From Seriola aureovittata (Eukaryota; Chordata; Actinopteri; Carangiformes; Carangidae), in assembly GCF_021018895.1 (NCBI RefSeq), contig NC_079376.1:14571001-14635000 (forward strand): a DNA stretch of 64,000 bases. The letters are read 5' to 3'. Below are positions 9,978 to 23,439 of this stretch, one piece after another. Position numbers and translations under genes: made by a program. Every line of letters begins with the position of its first letter. Positions within the stretch are counted from its first letter, which is position 1. Under the pieces are notes generated by a model. That model was not told the origin of the DNA. It worked only from the letters and a program-made list of their open reading frames with translations, and did not search any database.

Positions 9978-11030
9978 GCCTGCACACTTGTGTGTGTGCT
10001 GTTTCTGACACAGCTGCAGATGAGCTGTTCATTCCCTTTATGTCACTACATAGACATAAAGGGGGTTAGTAGAGAACAATTGCAGCTCATTGTCTCAATG
10101 GACCAATGCTGGATCTCTCATTGGATCTCATCCTACAAATATGCCACATTAATGTCATATATCAGAATAGTGTGGAATATATGGACAAATATATGAACAA
10201 AACAACACAACTGAGTTTCCCTGACATTCTTTCAGTACTGCTGCAAAAAGCAAAAAAGGAAAGTCTTACAGGATCTTACAGAACTCACAGGTAGATTTCT
10301 GCTATTAAAGAAAAAATACAATCACATAGACAATAGCTCTGGGGAAAGCAGCTATGGTAGGTTGCCCCTTACAATAAAGCTTACTGTACTTTCTCCCAGA
10401 AGGGATCAAAGAAATAAAGCCAGTTAAAAAGCTAATAAACTTCAAAAGGAATTCTTTATGTAAACAACATGGGCCTCCAGTCGTGCTCGTTGGAGAGGAC
10501 ATGTTTTTAAATTAGTTACAGATTTGCTGTAGATCAATTCCCTTCAAAGGCCAAAACACACACTGCATAGCATAATGGTTTGTTAGTCTTTAGTGTTGCA
10601 AACTCACACGAACATGATCACATACACGTAACCACACAAGTATGGATGAAATATGGATAACAGGACACGATGACGGATCTAGAATGTAAACTCCACATGT
10701 TTGACTGGCATTATCAAACCACACTCATCATCATGATTTGGGGGAGTATGCACCCCTCATCTTGTGGTGATGTGCACAACCGATTAGACGCGTGTTAGCC
10801 CAAAGCTTTCACTCGCCGTTTGTTGGGCCAAAGCTTGATGTAGAGTGAGAATTTTAAACTATGCAAATCCCTTTTAAAACCCTGATCTGTCAGTGGAGTA
10901 GAAATCACATTTAGATGTCTATGTTAATGTTATTCATTGATAGTGTTTTATGGAATTATTAGATTCCAAATTCCTCCTGGAGGAAGTGTCACATCTTTGT
11001 TAAACTTTCCTAATTGGCAAAAGTAATGCT
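9973..11030. other. Non-coding stretch, no gene seen
   Basis: No supported coding segment. It includes the 10034-10063 hairpin, listed separately. Confidence 0.6.
10034..10063. repeat. Perfect 11-bp hairpin
   Basis: CCCTTTATGTC (10034-10044) pairs with GACATAAAGGG (10053-10063) across an 8-nt loop. It is not part of a recognised repeat. It could be a palindromic binding site or an end of a small mobile element. Confidence 0.8.
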
Positions 11031-11240
11031 TTAAATGAATAGTTTGACATTTTGGGAAATACGCTAATTTAGCATCTCGCCAAGAGTTAGATGAGAAGAT
11101 TCACATCACTGTCGAGTTTAGAAATCCATTTGCAGCCAACAAGCTTAGCTTAGTATAAAGACTGGAAACAGGGGGGAAAGAGTTAGCCTGAACCTCTTAG
11201 CCTCTGAACTATGGTAACAAAATCCGCCTACCAGACCATG
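11031..11240 (+). mobile_element. Acanthomorph MITE-like interspersed repeat, truncated
   Basis: Contains TAGTTTGACATTTTGGGAAA, GAGTTAGATGAGAAGATT, TAAAGACTGGAAACAGGGGG and GGTAACAAAATCCGCCTACC in the order I know from a repeat that is very common in spiny-rayed fish genomes. The usual 3' part after CCTACCAG is missing or diverged. I recognise the repeat but not its formal family name. It is one of the best clues to the taxonomic group. Confidence 0.7.
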
Positions 11241-12555
11241 AACATGACCAAACTATGACAACAAGCATCCCTGCCACACTGAGGAAGACCACTCCATGGG
11301 AATAATGGTCTTCCTTAATCTTTACCCTCTTGTCTTTGCTGTGTCCTGATTTGAACTTGGCTGCAGGCTTGTGGGAGAGAATGACACACCTAATACATTT
11401 TGAGGCGCTGCTCCTATTCTTTTCAACCCGTTTCCATTGCTTATCTGTCGGTCAGCTAGATATCAGCCCTCTCTCTCTCTCTCTAGACTCTATACCCACA
11501 TTTCTTAGGGCCATAAAACTGTCAGCCAGGATTTACTCAAGATGGGAGTAGAGAAAAGTCATGAAATAATTTCCTGCACATGTAAGTGGACAAAGAGTGA
11601 AGAAAGCAAGCAAGAGGGAGGCATGAGTGTGAAGAAAAATGCTTGAGAGTAAATAATGTGTATAGTACCATGTGGCAAGAGACTCTTGACGGTCGAGCTC
11701 ACTGCAGGAGATGATGATCACACAATGAAATTCAGCTACAAGGAGAATGAGGATTTTTAGAAAAGAACATGATGAAAGAGATAATGGCTTGTTATTGCTC
11801 CTGCCACTAGCACACATACAGTATCTGCGTATCTTGCATTACTTAAAGCAATGGTGCATGGAGACAGAGCCATTCTCAGAATTTTATTTTTACACCACAT
11901 TAACTTTGGATTTTCTTTTCATTTAAACATCGTAAAACATTCAGTTATGTCTCTTAAAAATTCTCATAAGGGTTTATTTAATCCTAAACCAGACCAAGAT
12001 GGAAAAAAAAAGAAGACAAGAATCAGCACAATAAATGATAAAGACCAACAGGTAAATTATCTTGAATGTGTGCGAGTGAACAGGATTTGAGGCATTAACG
12101 TGTGTGTGTTTGTTACTGGGCATCAAAAGTCTCTAAAATGCTTAGATGTAAATTATGTGTGGCAAGTCCCTCTTGATGGCCATAATAGTGCGAGACAATG
12201 ATGATGTTTTGATAAAGACAAGATGGAGATTTGTGGGACGGGGAGGCCCGGAGGCTCTGATGCATTGTCGCCCATTTCCAGCAGAAAACACTCAAAGATC
12301 ACACACTCTGTCGAGTTATTCATAAACCTCCCTCTTGCTAGAACAGACACAAGTAGTGGGACAAGGTGTGACGGACTGAATGAGGCCAAGGATGTGGATA
12401 TTGATGGCTCTATTAGGACACTATAAGGCATCATCTGCTCACTTGTGTGTGTAATACTGACAGCCAGAATAATAATGGCTGTCTCACATCAGTGGAGGAA
12501 CTGTTGGACCTTCACAACCCAGAATGCATTACACTTGTTTACCTTGCATATTTTC

Positions 12556-12557
<2 letters not shown>

Positions 12558-12592
<35 letters not shown>
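12558..12592 (+). repeat. A homopolymer, 35 nt
   Basis: Uninterrupted A run. The ORF that crosses it owes its lysine run to the repeat and is not a gene. Confidence 0.95.
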
Positions 12593-12595
<3 letters not shown>

Positions 12596-14139
12596 TGGGT
12601 CAGTGGAGCTTCGGGGGATAATTATCATTAAACCTAAACCTGCTCAGAAGGAGGTGATGTGCACTGCCTTTGACATGACGGATGCTAATGATTCCACACG
12701 TCTAATTTTGTGGTGGAAGCTATCCTGACGCATGGCACTGTGAAGGACTTCATATGACTGGATGACAAGGAGGAGGGGGTTACAATCAGGGTAACTGCCC
12801 CCTGTCTAACTACATAACCCGTGGTCATGAGAAATTTGCATTGCAAAATACAAATAGCTGGTTACAAATAAGCAAATTTATCATACAGTGAGAGCATATT
12901 TGTTTCAAAATATGATAACTCATTTAAAGTGAATGAGGTGTACCAATGAGGGTCAGTCAAAATTTCACAGGTTTGATTTGAAAACTACGATGAAAATTTT
13001 TGTAACATTAGTGCGTTGGATGTTATGAGTGATAAAAACAAAATCTAAGAAAACCCTCATATATATATCTTCTCTATAATCCTGTCTTCCTGAAGGCTGC
13101 TACATTAGAATGCATTAGTTTAAGCTAGGTAACTAATAACCTGTCAACTGAGCATAATGCTTAATGTAGACTTGTTTCAGCTTACAGTTTGTCATCGTCA
13201 CATTTGTCATTTTGTAGCTGTTTTGTCACTTCTTGCTATTATCTGTATGTCCCTCCTATCCACTGCTGTAAAAGAAAACTTGCTCAGGCAACTTTGTAGG
13301 TTTCAGTTCAATACATTATTGAATGCTGTATTTGTATCTGGCTGATAATGTTACTACTACTGCTCTGCTCTCTAGCTGGTCTCGCATATCAACCCACCCT
13401 CTCCACTTCACCTGCAGTTAGTGAATTAAATAACCTTTTTAAAAAAAAAAATCCCACCTAGTTCTCCGGAGCTTGAAATGGGACAAACAGACACACCTTT
13501 ATGCTCCTGATGTACTATGTGTTACAGCGCATTGTCAGCTTATCATAGGGATAGGTAGGAATAGGCAGATTTAAGAAGATCAATCACTGAGGCAGTACAC
13601 TCTTGCATGAAAGGAATTATGAAAGTCTGTAATTGTTATTCATGAAAAATACAACCTGACAAAGTAGGAATTTCCTATCTACAATGGGCTCGCCAGGAGG
13701 TGGAGTGAAAGAACATGCTCAGCTTTATTGACAGCTCAGGGGAACATGATTCTCTTCAATGAATATCATTTGGCATATCCCCATCCCACGCCTTCAATAA
13801 TTTACAGTATTGATTTGAAACAAAAGCATACACTGTGAAGTGGATAGGAGTACAGTTCTTTCATTTAATGCTTTAGTGATCTGTGGCCGCTGATTTGGTA
13901 CACAACAACCAACAACAAAGAAACATACATCTGAATTTGGCCTGTAGGGAGCAGCGACAAGCATCTGACAAGGTGAAATACAGACTAAAAGAAAAAAGAT
14001 GATATTCAGCACCGATACCTCACACGTGACATCCTGATACCACCAAGCAGCATGATGAAATGCATTATGGGCCAAATAAAACACAATATAAAAAGAAATC
14101 ACTTAATCCACTTTTTTTTTTTAAATCCTTCAAGTTATT

Positions 14140-14300
14140 AATGATATTGCCCCTCGTCTTTGACATTTCCAATCAATTACAGATTGTATCCAGGTGATTT
14201 AATTCGATTTCGTGTTGCAGTGGAGCGATTTTGGGATGCACGGCATTAATCAAAGAATTATGCGGAGTGAAACACAGGGGAGGCCTGTTGTCACTGTTAC
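14140..14300. promoter_or_regulatory. Candidate conserved regulatory block
   Basis: Unique-looking sequence with CAATCAATTACAG, GGTGATTTAATTCG and GCATTAATCAAAGAATTATG, so several ATTA/TAAT-type cores lie close together. There is no open reading frame or repeat signature. Enhancer function is inferred from composition and motif density only. Confidence 0.2.
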
Positions 14301-16059
14301 AGCCAAATCAATCAGACTCTGCTGAGCCCCCCTCTGAACACACAGGCCATTTTTATTCTCCTGATATGTAGGTATCTCTATGATGCACAAGCAACAAAAG
14401 GCTTTTTAAACACTGGGGATATATTAAAAAACAGCATTAAAATGCTACATTTAAATTCAAACTGGACAAGACACTTTCAGAGGTAAAATTAATGCATAGG
14501 GTTTTGTATGACATCATTCTATACCTGACATTTATACACTTTTTTGTGAATACCTCATTCTTAACCAAGAGGACTTCTTGTATCATGTACTGTATGAGTT
14601 ATAAAGTGAGCTGCTTCCTCCATCCCCCTTGGCACTTCAGAATAAAAGGCTTATAGCATTTTCTTTCTTATTATTGGGAATATCAAACATGTTATATCCT
14701 TTTCCACAAGCCCACCAGTGAATTAAACCCATCGCTCTCATCTTGATGGCTCTCATTCTTCTTTTTCCAGAGAGATTGATGCTGCTGCACACCAGGTGAA
14801 AGTCATATTCTACCACTCACTCGGTGTGTGTGGGTCTGTATGCAGGAGGCAGGTGCATGTTTAGTCAAAATACATTATAGTATTTCCCAAGTCCGACCGC
14901 CATGTGTTCAAAGTTGCATCAGTGTTTAGCCAATAAAACTTGCTCATAGTTCATGTCTGCTTTTCCAAGAAGCTTATTTAACCACGGATCAATTAGCACA
15001 GTTCTCCCAGACTGTTTTCACTGTACAGGTTATCTGATCTTACTGCTAATATAACCTAACACATTTAAACAAAGCAAAACAAAAAGATCACCAATGGGCA
15101 ATTTCTTTCAGACACTGCACATGATTATTTTATAGAAATGCCACAGACCTTCACTTGACTACCACACAGTAGTATCATATGGTGCAAATCAGTGGAAGCA
15201 GAACATCTCTGTGCTGTCTGAATCTGCTTCACACCAAATCATGTGGAAAGCCTTTTCTTTCTTCTGATCCAACTGCAATCCCCCTGAGATCTGACTCAAT
15301 TCACACCTCTGAATGACACATACTTCACCCATACTGGGATGAGGAATATAAATGATTAAATCCAAGTACTGTCTATCCTCTCCTCTTCATGAAACACTGC
15401 ACTTGGTTCATGAGAAAAACCCTCATGACAATAAGATTCAGTGTCACTAAATGATCCTTGAATAAGTAAGCGATAATATCCTGACAAACAGTCAGCTAAT
15501 AACCCAAACTGATCCTTTTTTAATTTGACTGAATCGTATGGAGTCCCTCTTATCAACAGTGTCATATGTTCTGTGCAATGTCTCTCCAACAACAGGCTCC
15601 CAGCAGGGGAGCAGAGGATTAGAAAAGGATTCCTCTGACATCTCTGGAAAGCACACTACACAGCCAGCTGTCTCCAGTCTACTGGCAGAGGCTGCACCTC
15701 ATTCAGACCCAAAGCAGGCCTCTGACTAAGGCACAGGCTGGCCGCCAGACCAGCTGCCCAGTAATTAGCCTATTAAAATGGAGATCCAGGTACAAGCAGA
15801 ACGGTAATATGAAGATCAACTAAGTTCATATCTTAAGCCCTTGGCAATGTCATAATGGATTTGTGAGGCAGGTTTTTCTTCTTTTCACCTGGAGACTGCA
15901 GTCACGTTGTCCAATCAGATCATTGTTCAGCTAGTAGTAGTATTACACAGCAATGTGGTCTGAGGCAATACACTAACATTTGGCAAAACAATTTCAATAG
16001 AAGTTTCAGATGTCAGTGTTAAAGAAATGCATTTCACAGATTGTTGCATGCTTGGATAG

Positions 16060-16330
16060 GGTGCAACTTACAATTTGCATTAGCAATTAATCTGTACATA
16101 TATTTTCATGTTTTCTTTAATTAATGATTAATCATTTGGTCCACAGAAATACAAACTAGAGAAAAATAGTACAAAATAGTGAAAAATGCCCAGCTCAGAG
16201 TCCAATGTAACCTCTCCAAAGCACTTGCTTTGCTTTTGCTTGATAAATCACAGTAAACTATGAATCAATTATCAAGTCTATAAATCAATTAGTTGATAAA
16301 TTGTTTGAGCACTTTTCTTTTGCAATATAC
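16060..16330 (+). mobile_element. Degenerate hAT-type MITE copy
   Basis: Holds the pattern TTAATTAATGATTAATCATTTGG, split by later changes, a GTGAAAAATGCCC middle, and near the right end AATCAATTAGTTGATAAATTG. This resembles the common fish repeat whose ends read AATTAATCGATTAGTTG. Target duplications are not clear. Edges are approximate. Confidence 0.45.
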
Positions 16331-19300
16331 CATGTAAAACAGTTTTACATTGAAAATATGAGTAAAAAAAAAAAAAAAGTGATCAGCCACCAGCATGACA
16401 TCATTAACTCCAGCAGGAGAGATCATCCCTCTCCTTGAGGAATTGCTGCCCGTCTGCACATCAGTTACAGAGGAGACATCAGTCTCTGGTATAACAATGT
16501 TGAATCACTGGCTGTACCAACTGCCTGGAACGGCAAAATTAAGCTCCTAAATTTCCCTAACAGTGTCTGATGAGTGATGGATCTCTCTGGCTCCTGGGCA
16601 CTCTAATCCTTTACCGAGGACATGTTGATTGTCTTTAGATGGTTCTCTGTCTGACACAAACTGATGGGCAAATCTGTGTACATGTAAAGACCGCATATAG
16701 GGAGAGACAGAATGAGGCCATTGAAATCTTTGAAACTGAAATATTTGTCACAAAATGAATTTCTTTGGTCAGAGGAACATATGTGGCGTCTGTGATCTGA
16801 ATAAATGGAATCACTAAAGGCTGCAGCTGTTACATGTTAAATGTTACACATTTGTCAGGAAACTAAGGCAGGTAGCGCTCATTAATGAAGAGTGCATTAG
16901 ACTGAATTGGAAAGCGCAGAAGAACACAACAGACATTAAGTATTGATTCACACAGACATGCATACTAAAAAGTGCTGAGGAAATGCACATGTCTCTCTGA
17001 TTGGACTGGGAAAGAAACAAACCAACCCATCATCAAAAATGATTCAACTTTCCTAAAATGGCAGCACAGAGCTAGAATACAGATGAGCGCCACACAAAAC
17101 CGTGGTGATAGGTGTGGAACTAAATGATTAGAGACAAAATTGTTCAGGTTAATTTTCTTCAGCCCTCATCTCCCCATGCTGAAACACTGGAGTTGAAAAA
17201 CTAATGATGAACATTTAACACATGACCTGCACAGACATCTCAGCTATTCTGTTTGACTTCAGAGCACTGGATGAAAAAGTTACACTCTAGATCACCTTAA
17301 TCAATACTCCCATTAAGCCCTAATCAATTAACCATTAACAAGCTGTTTCTCAGCAAATCGCCGGCCAAAGATTATCTGGTTATGCAGAGCAAAGAGCACA
17401 CACTGTGAAACCATGAAGTCAATTTTATGAGATCCAAAGCCACGTTTTAAAAAGAGCATTACAGTAGGGCCTATTCAATTTGATTGTTAAAGGTCATCAC
17501 ATCAATTTTCTCTCCCCCACAAACACGTCAATCTTAACATAAATATTTAATGACCCTGAGAAGAGGTCTGGAACAGGCTGACAGTATAGATATCATCTTA
17601 TTGCCGCTATCAAAGTGATGTTCTTAAGAAGTATGTACAAAGACTTTTTCCAGTGCAGTCAAGTGGAGACATGCAGAACATCGACTATATGAATTCTTCG
17701 TACAGACAAGTTTAATTAAGAAGCTCTCTGACAGTACTTCTCACTGGCATTAACAGTTTAGGAGAGCTGGAAGACAGAAAGTAGACAACAGGGATTAAAA
17801 TCACAACTTTATCCAGTTATTTTGACATTCAGAACCAATTTAAGAAGTTTTACTTATATCCTGTCATGTTCCACAGAAACAAGCTATTATTTCACTCTGC
17901 TAAAGCTCTATGGTAATGGCCAGTACAAAAAAAGGAGGGGGGGGGTATTTCTCAATTTCTCATTTGGCTGAAGGGAGGGTGACTAATTTTCCTCATTATA
18001 AATTTTGATTTTAACTTTATATATTAAAAAAAAAAAACCAACTATATTAAAAAAAAAAAAAAAAAAATAGAAAGCCTTGCAGTCATTGCATTTAAAATAC
18101 AATGAAATAAAGGGTGCTACTCCATTGGTGCATGTAAACACATTGCACACAACAGAACACATGCACACAATACATCACACAATTGAAAAAACAAAAACTA
18201 CTTTCACTTTCAGTTCCATTAAGATATTGAGTCTTAAATTAGGGAGTATGATTGAACAAGCTGTGCCAATTTAACACTAGGTTTTTATGCACATTTTCAA
18301 TTTCAGCATAGAAACAAACCAAGCCAAGAAAACAAAAAGCACAAAGTGCAATGTAACCAGACTCAACAAATACATGACGACGTACATGAAGCATGTGACT
18401 TAAACACCCACTGAAGCTTCTGCTCTACTGAAGAGATGAAAAATAGCAAAGACATAAACAACAGATCTGTGTGAGGCCAAGGTGCTCTCTTAATTAGTCA
18501 GCTTGTTGCACTTTCATCTGCCGCCACCAGCTGTTTCTCAGTGGAAAAACTCCTAATATTCGCATAAGAGTAGTGAGGGAATCGTGCCTTCATTTGCATT
18601 TCCTTTTACAGATTTTCCTCAAACTTAGTTAAAATTTTACACTATTGGATGGAAACCCAGCTATTGTTATAATATCTTTACATGATGTGGGGAAGGTGTC
18701 ACAGTTTTTGTCTAAGTCAAGCGGAGGGTTTAAAGATAACATTAACCATGGGGAGGGTGTAATGGTTGAGCCTCCCTCACCAGCACACCGTGTCAAAGTG
18801 GTGTCAAAGCAGGATCGAGTAACACTCTCTCTGTATGGCATTTAAATAGGCACACTGCCATACATTCAGACTGCACCTCTAATCTCCATACAGAAGACAA
18901 GCACACAAAGTGAACAGAGAGATGGTTTTATCCATGGATGCACTCTTCCACTGTCTGGGCTCCAGAGGTGTGGGTGCAGAGATAAACAAGGTGGAGGGGG
19001 GGATTAAAATGTCCCAAACATTCAGGGTGTTTAATTGAAACCTCCCCTGGGACACTGCAGAGGGGACGCAGGGGGCGGGAAGGCTGTCTGGGGTGCGACC
19101 GCTGGAGACCCTCGTAGGTGAATCCATTCCCTCATCACCTCTCAATAGGAGATGATAAATAGCGTGACATCAGTATCCCGCAGGGGACGGGTGTGCCACT
19201 GTCCGCTAGAAAACTGAGCACTATGTGGCCTTTATGTCAGAGATGGAGCATGGGGGGGGGGGGGGGGGGGGGTGCTACTGTGATCAATAATTAATCAAAA

Positions 19301-20070
19301 AATTAAGTTGTTTTTTTTTCTTTTTGTTGACAAGCTAGTTGGAGCATCTGTGTGATGGAGGAGCTCACTTCTGGAAATGTGCCACACTGTTAGCCAATTC
19401 CCAACCCATTTTATAAAGTGTATGTGTATATATAAAATATAAAGATTTTTCAGTTAGTATAAGAAATCAAAATACTTAACTGTTTTATTCCAACAGGAAA
19501 TTTTAGAATACTAGCAGTATGGTATAATTCTGTCTGACACTGCAGTTAGACGTGAGACAAAGCAAAATGTGTTTTTCCAAAAATTTAACAGTAGCAGACT
19601 TCTGTGTTCTGAGGTTCTTGCCTAATGGGATTGGCTGCAGTCCCACTGCAGCCTTCAAAAAGATAATGCGATGTAGCTGATGGATGGATGTTTTCTGAGG
19701 TGTTCCTGGAGCTCTTTCCACTACCATCCAGAATTATCTTTAATTTTCCTCCAATTTCCTTTGAGCACTGACTTGGGTGAGAATAGTGTCCATTAACAGC
19801 ACACTCGCACTCTTTTCCAGTGAAAGCTTCATACTCAAAACTCTAACTTTATGGAAGTGAAATACAAAATTTCTGGTGTTGACCTTTAATCATTTAATGG
19901 TTATGTCTTCAATATTAATATAAGGGATGATACAGTATGCTAACCTCACATTATGAACATTTATAAATATACAATCTATTAGAACTAGCATCACTTCTGA
20001 CAGTAAATGATAAAAGCAGTACTGTATTAGAGTGAGATGTCCTTAATATTTTGTCAACCTTAATTCATAT
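16331..20070. other. Non-coding stretch, no gene seen
   Basis: Chance ORFs only. A-rich runs lie at 16364-16378 and 18026-18067, and a G run at 19252-19272. The segment 17300-17560 has dense TTAATCA/ATTAA words and may be regulatory, but nothing decisive is visible. Confidence 0.6.
19252..19272 (+). repeat. G homopolymer, 21 nt
   Basis: Uninterrupted run of 21 G, rare in vertebrate DNA and able to form G-quadruplex structure. Its true length may be affected by sequencing or assembly error. Confidence 0.9.
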
Positions 20071-20079
20071 AAATGAGAT

Positions 20080-20280
20080 GGACAAAACATTAGAAACACC
20101 TCTCACTAAAAACCAGCACCACAAACTACAGCCATTAAAATAAAACACCCTATTTCAAACATATCAATAAAAACTGAACATTATAATCCTCATGAAGGAG
20201 GATTTATTGCAGGCCTGTTGTATTATACTGCATTAGTTGCATCTAGGTGTACTTAATTGGCTAATGAGTGTAGATTAATT
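20080..20280 (+). mobile_element. Fish interspersed repeat copy with GGACAAAACATTAGAAACACC end
   Basis: Begins GACAAAACATTAGAAACACC and continues through CATTAGTTGCATCTAGGTGTACTTAATTGGCTAATGAGTGTA, interrupted here and there. This is like a common teleost repeat that ends AGGTGTACCTAATAAAGTGG. A second copy of the same start lies at about 21071. The superfamily is uncertain. Confidence 0.5.
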
Positions 20281-20889
20281 TAATGAATGTCATGGTTACC
20301 ATTCCCCTGAACTGGAGAATCAGAACGTAAACCTACTGAAAGGTTTAAAACTTAAAGGTATTTATTTCATCACCGGGGTTATATGCAGTTAAGCCTGTAA
20401 CAACAATCTGTAACGTCAGATGAAGCCAGTTCGTCACTCATACATGTCTGTCGAATGAAACAAAGTATACAATGGCCATATAACTTCAGATGACATATTA
20501 TGCAACGTTAACAGCAGTGTTGCATAAATTACTTGTTCTGTCTGTTAAGATTCTTAATATATCTTGCTTGGGTGGGGAGAAGACGTAAACAAAACAGTGC
20601 TGTGTTCCTTTCTCTGTGTCTGGACTTTAGCAAAGCTCTCCAGAATGCTTTAGCTTCAAGTGACCATCCATAGCCGTCGTACTGCTGTGATCTGCCATTT
20701 ACAATTCAAAGAGCTTGGGTCTCTTTAGCTGATCCTGTGCAGGTTTTCTAGGTGCAGTTTTGTTTTCCCAGACAATCCATTCTTTGACTGGGTGCAGCCA
20801 CCTTAGCTACACACCATTGTTGTAATTGATTACATCAGCCTCAGCCCTAACCAACTGCCATTTAATGCTTTTATGCCATTTTTATCAAG

Positions 20890-21060
20890 GACTGCTCATC
20901 CAAAAAACTTCAGCCGATAGCCTATTGAACTTCTTGGGTCCTTAAAAATACTGATGGAAAGTTTGAAGTCGATCAGATGAGCGGTTGTCAAGACATTTGA
21001 AGGACAGACAGGCAGAGACCCCTCCAGTTATTAGTAAGATAAGGTTCATGTTATTGTCCC
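20890..21060 (+). mobile_element. Possible degenerate fish repeat
   Basis: TTTGAAGTCGATCAGATGAG, CGGTTGTCAAGACATTTGAAGG and ACAGACAGGCAGAGA follow one another, as in a repeat seen in many perciform genomes. No ends or target duplications were found. Confidence 0.4.
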
Positions 21061-21070
21061 ATGCAGAAGG

Positions 21071-21130
21071 TGGACAAAACAATAGGAACACCTTAAAATA
21101 TAATGCAAACTAATACAATAGTCATGCAAT
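21071..21130 (+). mobile_element. Second copy of the GGACAAAAC...GAACACC repeat end
   Basis: GGTGGACAAAACAATAGGAACACC is in the same orientation as the copy at 20080, about 990 bp away. Only the start is recognisable. Confidence 0.4.
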
Positions 21131-21878
21131 AAGTTTTACCTTTGTTAAAACTGTTTTTGTTGACTGTGTCTAAGCGGCGTTTATGGTCATTTTTCAGCCC
21201 TTAATTTGCGCTGTTTTTTATTGGATTGCATCATTTTGTTAAATGTTTCTGACCATGAAAATTTTTCCAAGTACTACATGTAACTTTGGATTTAACTTAC
21301 GAGGGTAAAAAGAAATAGTACGTTTTAAATCCCATCACTGAGACCACTATAGTGTCTGATCTTTCCTGCTTTCCCATCCCTCCTATAATAGAGCACTGAA
21401 CCATGTGACTGACACTGCTGAGTGATGGCTTTTGTCAAATCAATGAGATGTGAACAAGTGCTGTGATAATGTTGTTAGCGGCATCATTTTCTCTTGTTCT
21501 TGGTTGAGCTGGTGATTGATAGAGGTGGTGGCCATTTTGTCCAAGGTCAAGAATTGAGAGCGTTAGAAATAAACTTGCGGCGCAGTATGTGTCCTTGAAA
21601 GAGCACCACAAGATAACGGCAAACAAGACCATCCAGCAGTTAAAATTTCTCACACATCAGTTTGAATTGGATCTTTGAAACCAACTGATTTCATGACAAT
21701 TTTTCATGTAAAAAAATATGTATAGGATTAGTCAATATATCTATATATCAGCCAATGTACACAATCCAACAGTGCATATTATGGCTTCTGGTAAATCTTT
21801 TGGGAGATTTTTGTCCCATGGAAGTCTGAAAATTACTTTTAAACAAAAGCTTCAAAATTGACTTGAGCTTTAAACACA

Positions 21879-21886
<8 letters not shown>

Positions 21887-21951
<65 letters not shown>
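21887..21951 (+). repeat. CA dinucleotide microsatellite, about 32 units
   Basis: An uninterrupted CA run. ORFs reading Thr-His or Val-Cys repeats across it are artefacts of the repeat. Confidence 0.97.
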
Positions 21952-21954
<3 letters not shown>

Positions 21955-23439
21955 CCCAGCAATTCTTATTGTTATTTTCCACATGGCTCTGGGTGGTGTG
22001 ATTATGTGGGTGCTAAACTCCTGTCAGTCTTACTTCACACTAAACTCACTAGTGTATACTGTTGTTTAGATTTTTACTTAGCTAAACTGCGAATATTAAT
22101 TAGCTGAGAAAATACAATTTTTTGTTAAACAGATTAGAGATGCTTACTTGATTCTCAATTAGCTGCTTAAATAAAGCTGTATGCGCTTGTTTGTGTGAAG
22201 CCCAGTTTGTTCCAAAGCTAATACCCAGTATGCAAATGTTGTTGAATACAGCAGCACAGGATAATTCAACAAGAGAGACAGAAAACAAATCAGTCTGGGT
22301 TTAGTTCCTTTGATCAACAGAGAAGCAAAGCATGGCGGTCATTTTCAAAGAGAAAGTTTGACAAATCGTTACTGTAGCATCAAGAAATCACTTGTTTTCC
22401 ATGGGGAAATCTTTGGCTAAGCTACTGTATTATAACAATGAATTTCAAGGACTTCTAGTGAGGTGTAATGGGCAATATGCTGTTACTAAGTTATGCAAAA
22501 ATTCCTCCCATTTTCCTAATCTTTCTTTAAATTCAGACTACATTGTTTTGTTACTTCTGCAATTGACAGCATCTCTTCAGTAACAAACAGCGCTGAGACA
22601 ATCATTTTTAATCCGACTTTTCTTTTGCTTGAATAATTTGTACGTAAGGAAGAAAGGGTGTTGCTTCTATTATCTGTACAATGAGATACAGCATATTGTA
22701 ATGATTCATTTAAGATGTAGGGTGGAAAATGACATCTTCACTTCTGCTCTTAACCATCTGGTGGCACTCTTCCAGCTTTTAAAGACCCAGGAGTGCGTTA
22801 CATGTACAGTCCCATAGCGGGACCAAAAGCTGCTGCGCCCACTGAACAAAGGCTTTTGTGATGAGATCACATTCAGTTTATCCTTACAGTAACAGTCTCA
22901 CAAGCAGATAAAGCACCTACGGACAGTTGCCGTTTAATCTGCTCATCTTTCTTAGTTATCTGTATGTGATTCTGTAATACATTTAACAAAGTTCAATCGC
23001 AACCAAATCCAGAAATGCACGATTTGTGACAGATCATGATTAATGAGATGCATCATCTAATGATTATATCAGTGAGTGAGACCCAGTCTGTAAAGCACAC
23101 TTCCACATTACAATTCATTAAGCATAACTGCTGAGTGGCTTCATTACTGTCAGATTGAAAAAGATATTACAATCACTCTTAATTCCATTCAAATAATATC
23201 TTTCTTAGGGTGGTCATGAGAATAATACTTAATACTGTAATATTTTTTCCTCATATTGTATAAGCTAATTCTCTGGAAGTTCCCAGGTTTTAACAGCTGT
23301 GGTCAGAAAATCAGTTCAACCATTTATTTAGTCACCACCAGTGGATTAAATTATACAATATTCGCAGGATGCGAGATTCAACTGAGAACACAATCCACCG
23401 CACTACAAAGTAGCCCAATTGATGAGGCAATATTTTGAC

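Larger units (their letters stand above)
11241..16059. other. Non-coding stretch, no gene seen
   Basis: Only chance ORFs. Holds a 35-nt A run at 12558-12592 and a candidate regulatory block near 14140-14300. Confidence 0.6.

Noticed and set aside
12447..12728. 93-codon ORF with a lysine run
   Set aside because: The run comes from the A homopolymer at 12558-12592, and the flanks are not protein-like.
21748..22069. ORFs on both strands reading Val-Cys or Thr-His repeats
   Set aside because: They are produced by the CA microsatellite at 21887-21951.
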